The translations under genes and the position numbers were made by a program. The notes beneath the pieces were generated by a model. The model was not told where the DNA came from and did not search any database. It was given only the letters and a program-made list of their open reading frames with translations. DNA of 24,024 nucleotides. Source: DATNNN01 sp035601815 (lineage in GTDB: Bacteria; Pseudomonadota; Alphaproteobacteria; Rhizobiales; Xanthobacteraceae). This document shows, in pieces, positions 14,640 to 21,758 of this stretch. How positions within the stretch are numbered: position 1 is the first letter of the stretch; every line of letters begins with the position of its first letter. The stretch lies in NCBI GenBank assembly GCA_035601815.1, contig DATNNN010000153.1:1-24024 (forward strand). Direction: 5' to 3'.

Positions 14640-15559
14640 CTCGCCGCCGCCGCGAGGCACCAGGCGAGAATGCCCTTCTGGGCGTGCATGCGGTTCTCCG
14701 CCTCGTCGAACACCACCGACTGCGGGCCGTCGATCACCTCGTCGGTGACCTCCTCGCCGCGATGGGCGGGGAGGCAATGCATGAAGATGGCGTCGGGCTT
14801 GGCAAGCTTCAAGAGCGCGCGGTTCACCTGATAGGGCTTGAGCAGGTTGTGGCGCTTCTTGCCGTCCCGGTCGCCCATGGACACCCAAGTGTCGGTGACG
14901 ACGCAATCGGCGACGGCCACCGCCGCCTCGGGATCGCGGGTGAAGGTGATGGCGGCGCCCGAGCTCTTCGCCCATTCGCGCAGCGCCGGCCTCGGCGCGA
15001 GCGAGGACGGCGTCGCCACCTTGAGCGCGAAATCGAAGCGGGCGGCGGCGTGGACCCAGGAGGCAAGCACGTTGTTGGCGTCGCCGGTCCAGGCCACGGT
15101 GCGGCCGCGGATCGCGCCCTTCTTCTCCTCGAAGGTGAAGACGTCGGCGAGCACCTGGCAGGGATGCGACAGCTTGGTCAGTCCGTTGATCACCGGCACC
15201 GTCGCGTAGGCGGCGAGCTCGAGCAGGATCTTGTGGTCGAGCGTGCGAATCATGATGGCGTCGACGTAGCGTGACAGGACACGCGCGGTATCGGCCACGG
15301 TCTCGCCGCGGCCGAGCTGCATCTCATCGCCGGTGAGCGTGATCACGTTGCCGCCGAGCTCGCGCATGGCGACGTAGAAAGAAACCCGCGTGCGCGTGGA
15401 CGGCCGGTCGAAGATCATGGCGAGCGTGCGCTTGGCGAGCGGCTCCCGGGCGGAAGCGCGCTCGCGCTTGAGATCGCGGGCGCGGTCGAGGATGCCGCGC
15501 AGCTCGCCTGCCGGGAGATCCGCGAGATCGAGAAAGTGCCGGACACCGTTGCCGCTCAT
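14636..15559 (-). CDS. argF: Ornithine carbamoyltransferase
   Basis: A 307-residue enzyme that makes citrulline from ornithine and carbamoyl phosphate in arginine synthesis. Carbamoyl phosphate is bound by RPSTRTR (about 53-59; most relatives have KPSTRTR) and by the HPCQ block in KLSHPCQVLAD. The ornithine side has DxxxSMG in DTWVSMGDRDG, and HCLPAHRGEE carries the conserved Cys-Leu-Pro. Length is normal. Its start ATG (15557-15559) overlaps the argD stop and its own stop overlaps hslO start, both as ATGA, so the three genes form one operon. The catabolic form arcB is less likely because of the argD neighbour. Confidence 0.96.
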   Translation of the reverse strand: MSGNGVRHFLDLADLPAGELRGILDRARDLKRERASAREPLAKRTLAMIFDRPSTRTRVSFYVAMRELGGNVITLTGDEMQLGRGETVADTARVLSRYVDAIMIRTLDHKILLELAAYATVPVINGLTKLSHPCQVLADVFTFEEKKGAIRGRTVAWTGDANNVLASWVHAAARFDFALKVATPSSLAPRPALREWAKSSGAAITFTRDPEAAVAVADCVVTDTWVSMGDRDGKKRHNLLKPYQVNRALLKLAKPDAIFMHCLPAHRGEEVTDEVIDGPQSVVFDEAENRMHAQKGILAWCLAAAAR

Positions 15560-16758
15560 TCCGCCGCTCCCCGGGTGGCGCCGAGCGACGCCTCGAGCTT
15601 GCGGCAGGCGGCATCGAGCCTACTCACGCATTCGGCGACTTCCGCCTCGCCGACGATGAGCGGCGGGAGCAGGCGCACGACATTCTCCCCCGCCGCGGCG
15701 GTGAGCAGGCCTTCCTCGCGCGCGGCGGCGACGAGATCGCCGTTCGGCACCAGCATGCGCAGGCCGATGAGCAGCCCTTCGCCCCGCACTTCCGCGATCA
15801 CCGCCTTGTAGCGGTCCTTGAGCTCGGCAAGCCGCTGCTTGAGGAGGAGCGCGGTGCGCTGCACGTTTTCGAGAAAGCGCGGCGCCAGCACGACGTCGAG
15901 CACGGCGTTGCCGACGCTCATGGCGAGCGGATTGCCGCCGAACGTGGAGCCGTGGGTACCGACAACCATGCCCTTGGCCGCTTCTGCGGTGGCGAGGCAG
16001 GCGCCCAGCGGGAAGCCGCCGCCGATGCCCTTGGCGATTGCGGCGACGTCGGGCTTAATCCCGGTCCACTCGTAGGCGAAAAACCGCCCCGTGCGGCCGA
16101 CGCCGGTTTGCACCTCGTCGAGCACGAGCAGGAGCCCGTGCTTGTCGCAAAGCTCGCGCAACGCCTTGAGGAAGCCAGGCGGCGCCACGCGCACGCCGCC
16201 CTCGCCCTGAATCGGCTCGATGATGATCGCTGCGGTCTCCGGACCGATCGCGCGCTTCACCGCGGCGAGATCGCCGAAAGGAACGTGGTCGAAGCCGGGC
16301 ATGGCCGGCTCAAAGCCGTCGAGATATTTCGCGTTGCCGGCGGCGGCGAGCGTCGCGAGCGTGCGGCCGTGGAAGGCGCCTTCGAAGGCGATGATGCGGT
16401 CCTTCTCAGGCCGGCCGGAGGCGGCTTGATATTTGCGCGCGACCTTGATCGCGCCCTCCATGGCCTCGGCACCGGAATTGGCGAAGAACACCGTGTCGGC
16501 GAAGCTGATTTCCACGAGCCGCTCGGCGAGCCGCTCGGCCTCAGGAATGCGGAACAGGTTCGAGACGTGCCAGACCTTCTGGGCCTGCTCGGTGAGCGCC
16601 GCCACGAGCTTGGGGTGGGCGTGACCGAGCGCATTGACCGCGACGCCACCGGAGAAGTCGAGAAAGCGCCGCCCGTCGGTGGAGATCAGCCACGCGCCCT
16701 CGCCCCGCTCAAAAGCGAGGTCGGCCCTTGCATAGGTGGGCATCAACGGCGCGATCAA
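15556..16758 (-). CDS. argD: Acetylornithine aminotransferase
   Basis: A class III PLP aminotransferase of 400 residues that moves an amino group from glutamate to N-acetylglutamate semialdehyde in arginine synthesis; relatives also act on succinyldiaminopimelate. Motifs include FLDFSGGVAVNALGHAHP near the start, NSGAEAMEGAIKVAR, FHGRT, LLVLDEVQTGVGRTG (PLP Asp) and AIAKGIGGGFPLGA (Schiff-base Lys). I place the start at TTG 16758, because GAGGAGG (16764-16770) is 5 nt upstream; ATG 16743 is in frame but 20 nt from it. Frame beyond 16758 is untranslated leader. A small hairpin at 16767-16783 includes part of the ribosome site. It is first in argD-argF-hslO and divergent from gcrA. Confidence 0.94.
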   Translation of the reverse strand: MIAPLMPTYARADLAFERGEGAWLISTDGRRFLDFSGGVAVNALGHAHPKLVAALTEQAQKVWHVSNLFRIPEAERLAERLVEISFADTVFFANSGAEAMEGAIKVARKYQAASGRPEKDRIIAFEGAFHGRTLATLAAAGNAKYLDGFEPAMPGFDHVPFGDLAAVKRAIGPETAAIIIEPIQGEGGVRVAPPGFLKALRELCDKHGLLLVLDEVQTGVGRTGRFFAYEWTGIKPDVAAIAKGIGGGFPLGACLATAEAAKGMVVGTHGSTFGGNPLAMSVGNAVLDVVLAPRFLENVQRTALLLKQRLAELKDRYKAVIAEVRGEGLLIGLRMLVPNGDLVAAAREEGLLTAAAGENVVRLLPPLIVGEAEVAECVSRLDAACRKLEASLGATRGAAE

Positions 16759-16766
16759 AACTGCCT

Positions 16767-16783
16767 CCTCGGTCCCAGCGAGG
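16767..16783 (-). promoter_or_regulatory. Possible leader hairpin over the argD ribosome binding site
   Basis: In the argD leader, CCTCG and CGAGG (bases 16779-16783 and 16767-16771 on this strand) can pair around a 7-nt loop. The second arm covers the first GAGG of the GAGGAGG ribosome site. It could lower initiation at the TTG codon. The stem is only 5 bp, so confidence is low. Confidence 0.3.
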
Positions 16784-16918
16784 GGCCGAAACGAAATGTG
16801 CCGCCCGGCGGCGGCACCGATCCAATCTATTGTACGGCCTCCGGCTGTCAACCGAGGGGCGCACCCCGAAAAACCCGCATGCCGCAAGCATTCTGTGAAG
16901 ATCACACCTTGCTTGCTT

Positions 16919-16944
16919 GCAGACTCTTGTTTTGCCGAGTCTGC
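16919..16944. promoter_or_regulatory. Perfect dyad with a GANTC site in each arm (argD/gcrA intergenic)
   Basis: GCAGACTC (16919-16926) and GAGTCTGC (16937-16944) form an 8-bp inverted repeat with a 10-nt centre. Each arm holds a GANTC, the target of the CcrM methylase (GACTC 16922-16926; GAGTC 16937-16941). It lies at the expected start of the argD transcript, so it may be an operator or a leader hairpin. No T-run follows, so a terminator is unlikely. Confidence 0.6.
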
Positions 16945-16946
16945 CT

Positions 16947-16952
16947 ATTGTA
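16947..16952 (-). promoter_or_regulatory. Possible -10 element for the argD operon
   Basis: On the minus strand this reads TACAAT, five of six bases of the consensus. It would start transcription near 16941, at the edge of the GANTC dyad. No good -35 is seen at 16-18 bp upstream, so either an activator is needed or the match is chance. Confidence 0.35.
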
Positions 16953-17038
16953 GTGTGGGCTTCGTCGCATACGACATCTCGTTGCGATGACTGTCACCCG
17001 GTAGCGTTGACGTGCGGTGCCGAAGCGGGCGCGAGCCT

Positions 17039-17063
17039 GATTCCGGCAATCGGTGAAGGATTC
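17039..17063. promoter_or_regulatory. Two GANTC methylation sites just upstream of gcrA
   Basis: GATTC at 17039-17043 and 17059-17063 are 20 bp apart and end 24 bp before the gcrA start. In Caulobacter, GcrA acts at promoters with CcrM-methylated GANTC, so this is consistent with cell-cycle control or autoregulation. The sequence shows the sites only; use of them is inference. Confidence 0.55.
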
Positions 17064-17087
17064 CGCCTAAGGCCTTGGGAGATTTGA

Positions 17088-17579
17088 ATGAGCTGGACTG
17101 ACGAACGGGTCGAACTCCTGAAAAAGCTGTGGGCCGACGGGCTCTCGGCAAGCCAGATCGCGGGCCAGCTCGGCGGGGTAACCCGCAACGCCGTGATCGG
17201 CAAGGTGCACCGCCTCGGCCTCTCCGGCCGGGCGAAGTCGCTTTCGTCGTCGTCGTCCCGGCCGCGCAAGCCGCGGCCCTTATCGCATTCCATGCGTCCC
17301 CGGCTGCGCTACTCGGGAAACACCGCGCTCGCCGCCTCGCCGGAGATGGAGCCGGACCTCGACCCGTTGGCCAATATCGTGCCCATGGGCCCGCGGGTGT
17401 CGATCCTGGAGCTGAGCGAGGTGACCTGTCACTGGCCCATCGGCGACCCGGGGACGGAGGGATTCGCCTACTGCGGCACCAAGTCGAAGCTCAACAACCC
17501 CTACTGCCCCTATCACGCGCGGCTCGCCTACCAGCCGCTCGCCGACCGGCGCCGCGAGCGCAGGCTCGCGCGGAACTGA
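17088..17579 (+). CDS. gcrA: GcrA cell-cycle regulator
   Basis: A 163-residue alphaproteobacterial regulator that works with sigma-70 RNA polymerase at promoters with methylated GANTC sites. Residues 1-45, starting MSWTDERVELLKKLWADGLS and continuing through SQIAGQLGGVTRNAVIGKVHRLGL, form the characteristic N-terminal HTH. A Ser/Arg/Pro-rich linker covers about 50-100. The C-terminal region has CHWPIGDPGTEGFAYCG and NPYCPYHARLAYQP, matching the conserved sigma-binding end with its Cys/His cluster. The CcrM partner is not in the window. It is divergent from argD and its stop lies 1 bp from the convergent phoB stop. The close GANTC sites upstream suggest methylation-dependent control. Confidence 0.96.
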   Translation: MSWTDERVELLKKLWADGLSASQIAGQLGGVTRNAVIGKVHRLGLSGRAKSLSSSSSRPRKPRPLSHSMRPRLRYSGNTALAASPEMEPDLDPLANIVPMGPRVSILELSEVTCHWPIGDPGTEGFAYCGTKSKLNNPYCPYHARLAYQPLADRRRERRLARN

Positions 17580-17580
17580 A

Positions 17581-18279
17581 CTAGTCGGCGGCGAAACGCT
17601 CGTCGAAGGAATAGCCGGAGCCGCGCACGGTGCGGATCGGATCGGCCTCGCGGCCGCGCACCAGCGCCTTGCGCAAGCGGCCGATGTGCACGTCGACGGT
17701 GCGCTCGTCCACATAGACGTCCCGCCCCCACACGCCGTTGAGCAACTGCTCGCGGGTGAACACGCGGCCGGGGCTCTGCATCAGGAACTCGAGCAGACGG
17801 AATTCGGTGGGGCCGAGCGACAGCTCGCGGCCGGAGCGATGCACGCGGCGCCGGTCGCGGTCGAGCTCGAGATCCCCCGCCTTCAGCACCGACGCCACCT
17901 GGTCGGGTTTGACCCGGCGCAAGAGCGCGCGCACGCGGGCGATCAGCTCCGGCACCGAGAACGGCTTCACCACATAGTCGTCGGCACCGGTCGCCAGTCC
18001 GCGCACGCGCTCGGACTCCTCCCCGCGCGCGGTGAGAATCAAGATCGGCAAGGTTTTCGTCTCCGCGCGGCCGCGCAGGCGGCGGCACAGCTCGATGCCG
18101 GAGACGCCGGGCAGCATCCAATCGAGGATGAGAAGGTCGGGCACCGCCTCCTTCAGCCGCGTGTCGGCTTCGTCGCCGCGCGCAACGGTATCGACCGCAT
18201 AGCCCTCGCTCTCCAGATTGTAGCGGAGAAGCGTGGCCAGCGATTCTTCATCCTCGACGATCAGGATGCGCGGCTGCAT
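17581..18279 (-). CDS. phoB: Phosphate regulon response regulator
   Basis: A 232-residue OmpR/PhoB-class regulator. The receiver domain (1-120) has the acidic cluster VEDEES (8-13), phosphoacceptor Asp53 in LLILDWMLPG, the Thr in LILTARG and Lys in VVKPFS. The winged-helix output domain (about 130-228) has GPTEFRLLEFLMQSPGRVF, TVDVHIGRLRKAL and VRGSGYSF. Phosphorylated by PhoR under phosphate shortage, it binds Pho boxes such as the one before pstS. It is the last gene of phoR-pstSCAB-phoU-phoB, 8 bp after phoU, and is convergent with gcrA with 1 bp between. The symbol rests on operon context as well as sequence. Confidence 0.96.
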   Translation of the reverse strand: MQPRILIVEDEESLATLLRYNLESEGYAVDTVARGDEADTRLKEAVPDLLILDWMLPGVSGIELCRRLRGRAETKTLPILILTARGEESERVRGLATGADDYVVKPFSVPELIARVRALLRRVKPDQVASVLKAGDLELDRDRRRVHRSGRELSLGPTEFRLLEFLMQSPGRVFTREQLLNGVWGRDVYVDERTVDVHIGRLRKALVRGREADPIRTVRGSGYSFDERFAAD

Positions 18280-18287
18280 GGTGCCAT

Positions 18288-19007
18288 TCAGGATGTGCGC
18301 GGCAGGCTAATCTTGGTCAAGCTCGAGGTATCGAGCTTCGGCCGCTCGTCGGCAAGCGGCTCGCCAATCACGAGGTAGTGCACGGTCTCGGCGATGTTGG
18401 TGGCGTGGTCGCCGATGCGCTCGATGTTCTTGGCGGCGAACAAGAGGTGGGTACATAGCGTGATCTGGCGCGGATCCTCCATCATGTAGGTGAGGAGCTC
18501 GCGGAACAGCGACGTGTACATGGCGTCAACCTCGCCGTCGCGCCGCCACACGGCCATCGCCCGGGCGTCGTCCTGCTTCGAGTAGGAGTCGAGCACCTCC
18601 TTGAGCTGCTCGATCGCAAGCTCCGCCATGTGCTCGACGCCGCGGAGCTGCTTCTGCGCCTGGTACTCGCCATTCAGCGCCAGCACGCGTTTGGCCGTGT
18701 TCTTGGCGAGGTCGCCGACGCGCTCGAGGTCGCTGGCGATGCGCAGCGCCGCCACGATCTGACGCAGGTCGAGCGCCATCGGCTGGCGGCGGGCGATGAT
18801 GGAGATGGCGGTGTCCTCGATCTCCCGCTGCAATGCGTCGACCGCCCGGTCCTCGGCGATGACCCGTTCGGCGAGCGCGGTGTCGCGCTTCATCAAGGCG
18901 TCCACCGATTGGCCGAGCATGCGCTCGGCGCGGCCGCCCATCTCGACCACCTTGTGGCCGAGGTTGCGCAGCTCATTTTCATACGAGGCGACGATATGTT
19001 CGGTCAT
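18288..19007 (-). CDS. phoU: Phosphate signalling protein PhoU
   Basis: A 239-residue cytoplasmic helical protein that links PstSCAB to PhoR and keeps the regulon off when phosphate is plentiful. Two three-helix PhoU units are visible, about 12-108 and 115-215. Each has the metal-binding ExxxD-type pattern: LRIASDLERVGDLAKNTAKR in the first, LLFAAKNIERIGDHATNIAE in the second. Start ATG 19007 has GGAAGGA about 6 nt upstream and gives the usual length. The open frame continues to 19406 antisense-like into pstB and is not real. It lies 17 bp after pstB and 8 bp before phoB. Confidence 0.96.
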   Translation of the reverse strand: MTEHIVASYENELRNLGHKVVEMGGRAERMLGQSVDALMKRDTALAERVIAEDRAVDALQREIEDTAISIIARRQPMALDLRQIVAALRIASDLERVGDLAKNTAKRVLALNGEYQAQKQLRGVEHMAELAIEQLKEVLDSYSKQDDARAMAVWRRDGEVDAMYTSLFRELLTYMMEDPRQITLCTHLLFAAKNIERIGDHATNIAETVHYLVIGEPLADERPKLDTSSLTKISLPRTS

Positions 19008-19024
19008 GGGGGTCCTTCCCGGCG

Positions 19025-19846
19025 TCAGCCGAAGCGGCCGGTGATGTAGTCCAGCGTGCGCCGGTCCTTGGGGTTGGTAAACATCATGTTGGTGGGCCCG
19101 GCCTCGATCATGTTGCCGAGATAGAAGAACGCCGTGATGTCGGCGGCGCGCGCGGCCTGCTGCATGTTGTGGGTGACGATGACGATGGTGAAGTCCTGCT
19201 TCAGTTCGTCGATCAGGTCCTCGACCTTGGCGGTGGAGATCGGGTCGAGTGCCGCCGTCGGCTCGTCGAGCAGGATCACCTCCGGCTTCACCGCGATGGT
19301 GCGGGCGATGCATAGCCGCTGCTGCTGGCCGCCCGAGAGCCCGAGGGCGGAGGCGTGCAGGCGGTCCTTGACCTCGCCCCATAGCGCCGCCTTGGTCAGC
19401 GCCCACTCGACGATCTGGTCCATCTGCGCGCGCGAGACGCGTTCGTACAGGCGCACCCCGAAGGCGATGTTCTCGTAGATCGACATGGGGAACGGCGTCG
19501 GCTTCTGGAACACCATGCCGATCTTGGCACGCAAGAGGTGCAGATCCTGCTCGGCCCGCAGGATGCTGACGCCGTCGAGCAGCACTTGGCCCTCGGCCCG
19601 CTGGTTGGGATAGAGCTCATAGATGCGGTTGAGCACGCGGAGCAACGTCGACTTGCCGCAGCCCGACGGGCCGATCAGCGCGGTCACCCGCCGCGCGGCG
19701 AACGACAGGGTCACGTCGTGCAGCGCGCGCGTGTCGCCGTAATAGAACGAAAGATCGTGAATGGAGAGCTTGTCGGGAACATTGGCGCCCTCGGCAGGCA
19801 CGCTTGCGGGCTCCGCCGGAGCAACCTGGATGGCGATCGAGTTCAT
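19025..19846 (-). CDS. pstB: Phosphate ABC transporter ATP-binding protein
   Basis: A 273-residue ATPase that powers phosphate import through PstC and PstA. Walker A is GPSGCGKST (about 59-67), the Q-loop is MVFQKPTPFPMSIYENIAFG (a phosphate-specific signature), the ABC signature is LSGGQQQRLCIART and Walker B is VILLDEPTAALDP, followed by the switch His in IVTHNMQQAARAAD. The first 25 residues are an Ala/Pro-rich extension seen in many rhizobial PstB proteins. Its start overlaps the pstA stop through ATGA (19843-19846), so the two are coupled. It follows the transport order pstS-C-A-B. Confidence 0.97.
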   Translation of the reverse strand: MNSIAIQVAPAEPASVPAEGANVPDKLSIHDLSFYYGDTRALHDVTLSFAARRVTALIGPSGCGKSTLLRVLNRIYELYPNQRAEGQVLLDGVSILRAEQDLHLLRAKIGMVFQKPTPFPMSIYENIAFGVRLYERVSRAQMDQIVEWALTKAALWGEVKDRLHASALGLSGGQQQRLCIARTIAVKPEVILLDEPTAALDPISTAKVEDLIDELKQDFTIVIVTHNMQQAARAADITAFFYLGNMIEAGPTNMMFTNPKDRRTLDYITGRFG

Positions 19847-20682
19847 TCGTGGCTCCTCTTGGCGGTGAGCACGCGGGCAAGAACGCTGAGCGTCAATACG
19901 GTGAAGGTGATGATGAGCGCGCCGGTCCAGGCGAGACGCTGCCAGTCGGCATAGGGACTGAGCGCGAACTGGAAGATCACCGCCGGCAGGCTCGGCATCG
20001 GGGCGTTGAGGTTCGTGCTCCAGAACTGGTTGTTGAGCGCGGTGAACAGGAGCGGCGCGGTCTCGCCCGATATGCGCGCGATGGCGAGCAAGATGCCGGT
20101 GATGACGCCGGCGCGTGCCGCGCGATAGGCGACACGCGAAATCATGAACCAGCGCGGCGCGCCAAGCGCGGTTGCCGCCTCGCGCAGCTTGCCCGGCACG
20201 AGCAGGAGCATGTCCTCGGTGGTGCGCACCACCACCGGCAAGACGATGACGGCGAGCGCGACGGCGCCGGCAAGGCCCGAGAAATGGCCCATGGGGACCA
20301 CCATGATCTCGTAGATGAAGAGGCCGATGATGATCGATGGCGCCGACAGCAGGATGTCATTGATGAAGCGCACGTAGGCGGTCAGCCGGTCGTAGCGGCC
20401 ATATTCGGCCATGTAGGTGCCGGCAAGGATGCCGACCGGCGTGCCGAAGATCACCGCGAGCACGGTCATGATCAGGCTGCCGACGATGGCGTTGAGCAAG
20501 CCGCCGTCGCTTCCCGGCGGCGGGGTCATCTCGGTGAAGACGGAGAGGCTGAGACCGGCGAGCCCTTTGGCGAAGAGCACGGCGAGGATCAGCACCAGCC
20601 AGGCGAGCCCGAACGCCGCGGCGGCCACCGACAGGCCGAGCCAGATGCGGTTCTTCAGGAGGCGCTTCGAATAGTGGCTCAT
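19843..20682 (-). CDS. pstA: Phosphate ABC transporter permease PstA
   Basis: A 279-residue inner-membrane permease with six predicted helices; one spans about 18-42 and the MetI-type domain runs through 68-270. The cytoplasmic coupling loop that docks on PstB is EAATALGAPRWFMISRVAYR, the family EAA motif. ISGETAPLLFTALNNQFW is highly typical of PstA. The start could be ATG 20682, whose first base is the last base of the pstC TGA stop (TGATG), or the GTG one codon earlier; I list ATG. Its end overlaps pstB by ATGA. With PstC it forms the phosphate channel. Confidence 0.96.
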   Translation of the reverse strand: MSHYSKRLLKNRIWLGLSVAAAAFGLAWLVLILAVLFAKGLAGLSLSVFTEMTPPPGSDGGLLNAIVGSLIMTVLAVIFGTPVGILAGTYMAEYGRYDRLTAYVRFINDILLSAPSIIIGLFIYEIMVVPMGHFSGLAGAVALAVIVLPVVVRTTEDMLLLVPGKLREAATALGAPRWFMISRVAYRAARAGVITGILLAIARISGETAPLLFTALNNQFWSTNLNAPMPSLPAVIFQFALSPYADWQRLAWTGALIITFTVLTLSVLARVLTAKRSHE

Positions 20683-21662
20683 CACAATCCCGGATGCTGC
20701 TCGATGCGGCTCAACAGATAGCGCGCGATGGCGAGCACGGTGAAGGTGATGAAGAACAGGATGAGGCCTAGCGCGATCAGCGCCGAGGTGTAGAGGTCGC
20801 CCACCGCCTCTGTGAACTCGTTGGCGATGGTGGCCGAGATGGTGGTGCCGGGCGCGAGCAGCGATGGATTGATCTTATGGGCGTTGCCGATGACGAAGGT
20901 GACCGCCATGGTCTCGCCCAGCGCGCGGCCGAGGCCGAGCATGACGCCGCCCAGCACGCCGGCGCGGGTGTAGGGCAGCACGACATTCCAGACCACCTCC
21001 CAGGTGGTGGCGCCGAGCGCGTAGGCGGATTCCTTCAGCACTGCGGGCGTCGTCTCGAACACGTCGCGGGTGATCGAGGTGATGAACGGCAGCACCATGA
21101 TGGCGAGGATCAAGCTCGCCGTGAGCATGCCGATTCCGTAGGGCGGGCCGGCGAACAGCGCGTTCAGCACCGGAATCGGCCCGAACAGCTCGATCAGCGC
21201 CGGCTGCAGCGTCTGCTGCAGGAACGGCGCGAACACGAACAGGCCCCAGATGCCGTAGATGATGCTGGGAATGCCGGCCAGCAACTCGATGGCGATGCCG
21301 ATCGGCCGGCTCAGAACGCGCGGGCAAAGCTCGGTGAGGAAGATTGCGACTCCGATTCCGACCGGTACCGCGATGCCCATGGCGACTACCGAAGTGACGA
21401 TCGTGCCGTAAATCGGCGCCAGCGCCCCGAACTTCTCGGTCACCGGGTTCCAGCTTTGGGTGGTGAAGAAATTGAAGCCGAACGCGCGCAGGGCCGGTAT
21501 GGCGCCGAGGAACAGCGACACCATGACGCCAAACAGGATGATGAGGACGAGAAGCGCCGAGCCGCGCGTCAGATTGTGGAATAGTTTATCGGAGGCGATG
21601 AATCCGCGAAGCACGCGCGCCCGGTCGGCCGCTGTCGCTTCGCTCATCGTTACGTCGACCAT
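20682..21662 (-). CDS. pstC: Phosphate ABC transporter permease PstC
   Basis: A 326-residue inner-membrane permease with about six helices. NPVTEKFGALAPIYGTIVTS marks the start of the transport domain. AIELLAGIPSIIYGIWGLFV is the PstC-specific stretch, ESAYALGATTWEVVWNVVLP is the EAA coupling loop and GRALGETMAVTFVIGNAHKI carries the conserved Arg and Glu implicated in transport in E. coli. ATG 21662 gives this length; ATG 21647 (MSEATAADR) is an alternative. It lies 96 bp after pstS, with a stem-loop between, and overlaps the pstA start by one base. Confidence 0.96.
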   Translation of the reverse strand: MVDVTMSEATAADRARVLRGFIASDKLFHNLTRGSALLVLIILFGVMVSLFLGAIPALRAFGFNFFTTQSWNPVTEKFGALAPIYGTIVTSVVAMGIAVPVGIGVAIFLTELCPRVLSRPIGIAIELLAGIPSIIYGIWGLFVFAPFLQQTLQPALIELFGPIPVLNALFAGPPYGIGMLTASLILAIMVLPFITSITRDVFETTPAVLKESAYALGATTWEVVWNVVLPYTRAGVLGGVMLGLGRALGETMAVTFVIGNAHKINPSLLAPGTTISATIANEFTEAVGDLYTSALIALGLILFFITFTVLAIARYLLSRIEQHPGL

Positions 21663-21696
21663 CGCCCCCGGCCTTATTTTTTATGACTCACAAGGA

Positions 21697-21727
21697 AAGG
21701 AGGCCGGGCTTCCCCGCCGGCCTCCTT
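21697..21727 (-). terminator. Intercistronic stem-loop between pstS and pstC
   Basis: AAGGAGGCCGG (minus 21727-21717) and CCGGCCTCCTT (21707-21697) form a perfect 11-bp stem with a 9-nt loop, 31 nt after the pstS stop codon. No U-run follows directly on the minus strand, so termination would be partial at best. Such hairpins often protect the upstream message and give more binding protein than permease, which fits pstS. Confidence 0.65.
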
Positions 21728-21758
21728 ACGCAACGACAAAGCAACCCCTACGCAACGC

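Larger units (their letters stand above)
16759..17087. other. Divergent argD/gcrA control region
   Basis: This 329-bp gap has no protein gene. It carries the argD leader with its ribosome site, the GANTC dyad, a TACAAT box for argD and two further GANTC sites before gcrA. A TTGACG at 17007-17012 faces gcrA but has no clear -10 partner. A short palindrome GTCG-CATA-CGAC lies near 16965, of unknown meaning. Confidence 0.6.

Noticed and set aside
14640..14975. N-terminal extension of hslO
   Set aside because: It lies inside argF in another frame; ATGA overlap start at 14639 gives normal Hsp33 length.
19008..19406. N-terminal extension of phoU
   Set aside because: It lies inside pstB in another frame; PhoU motifs begin after ATG 19007.
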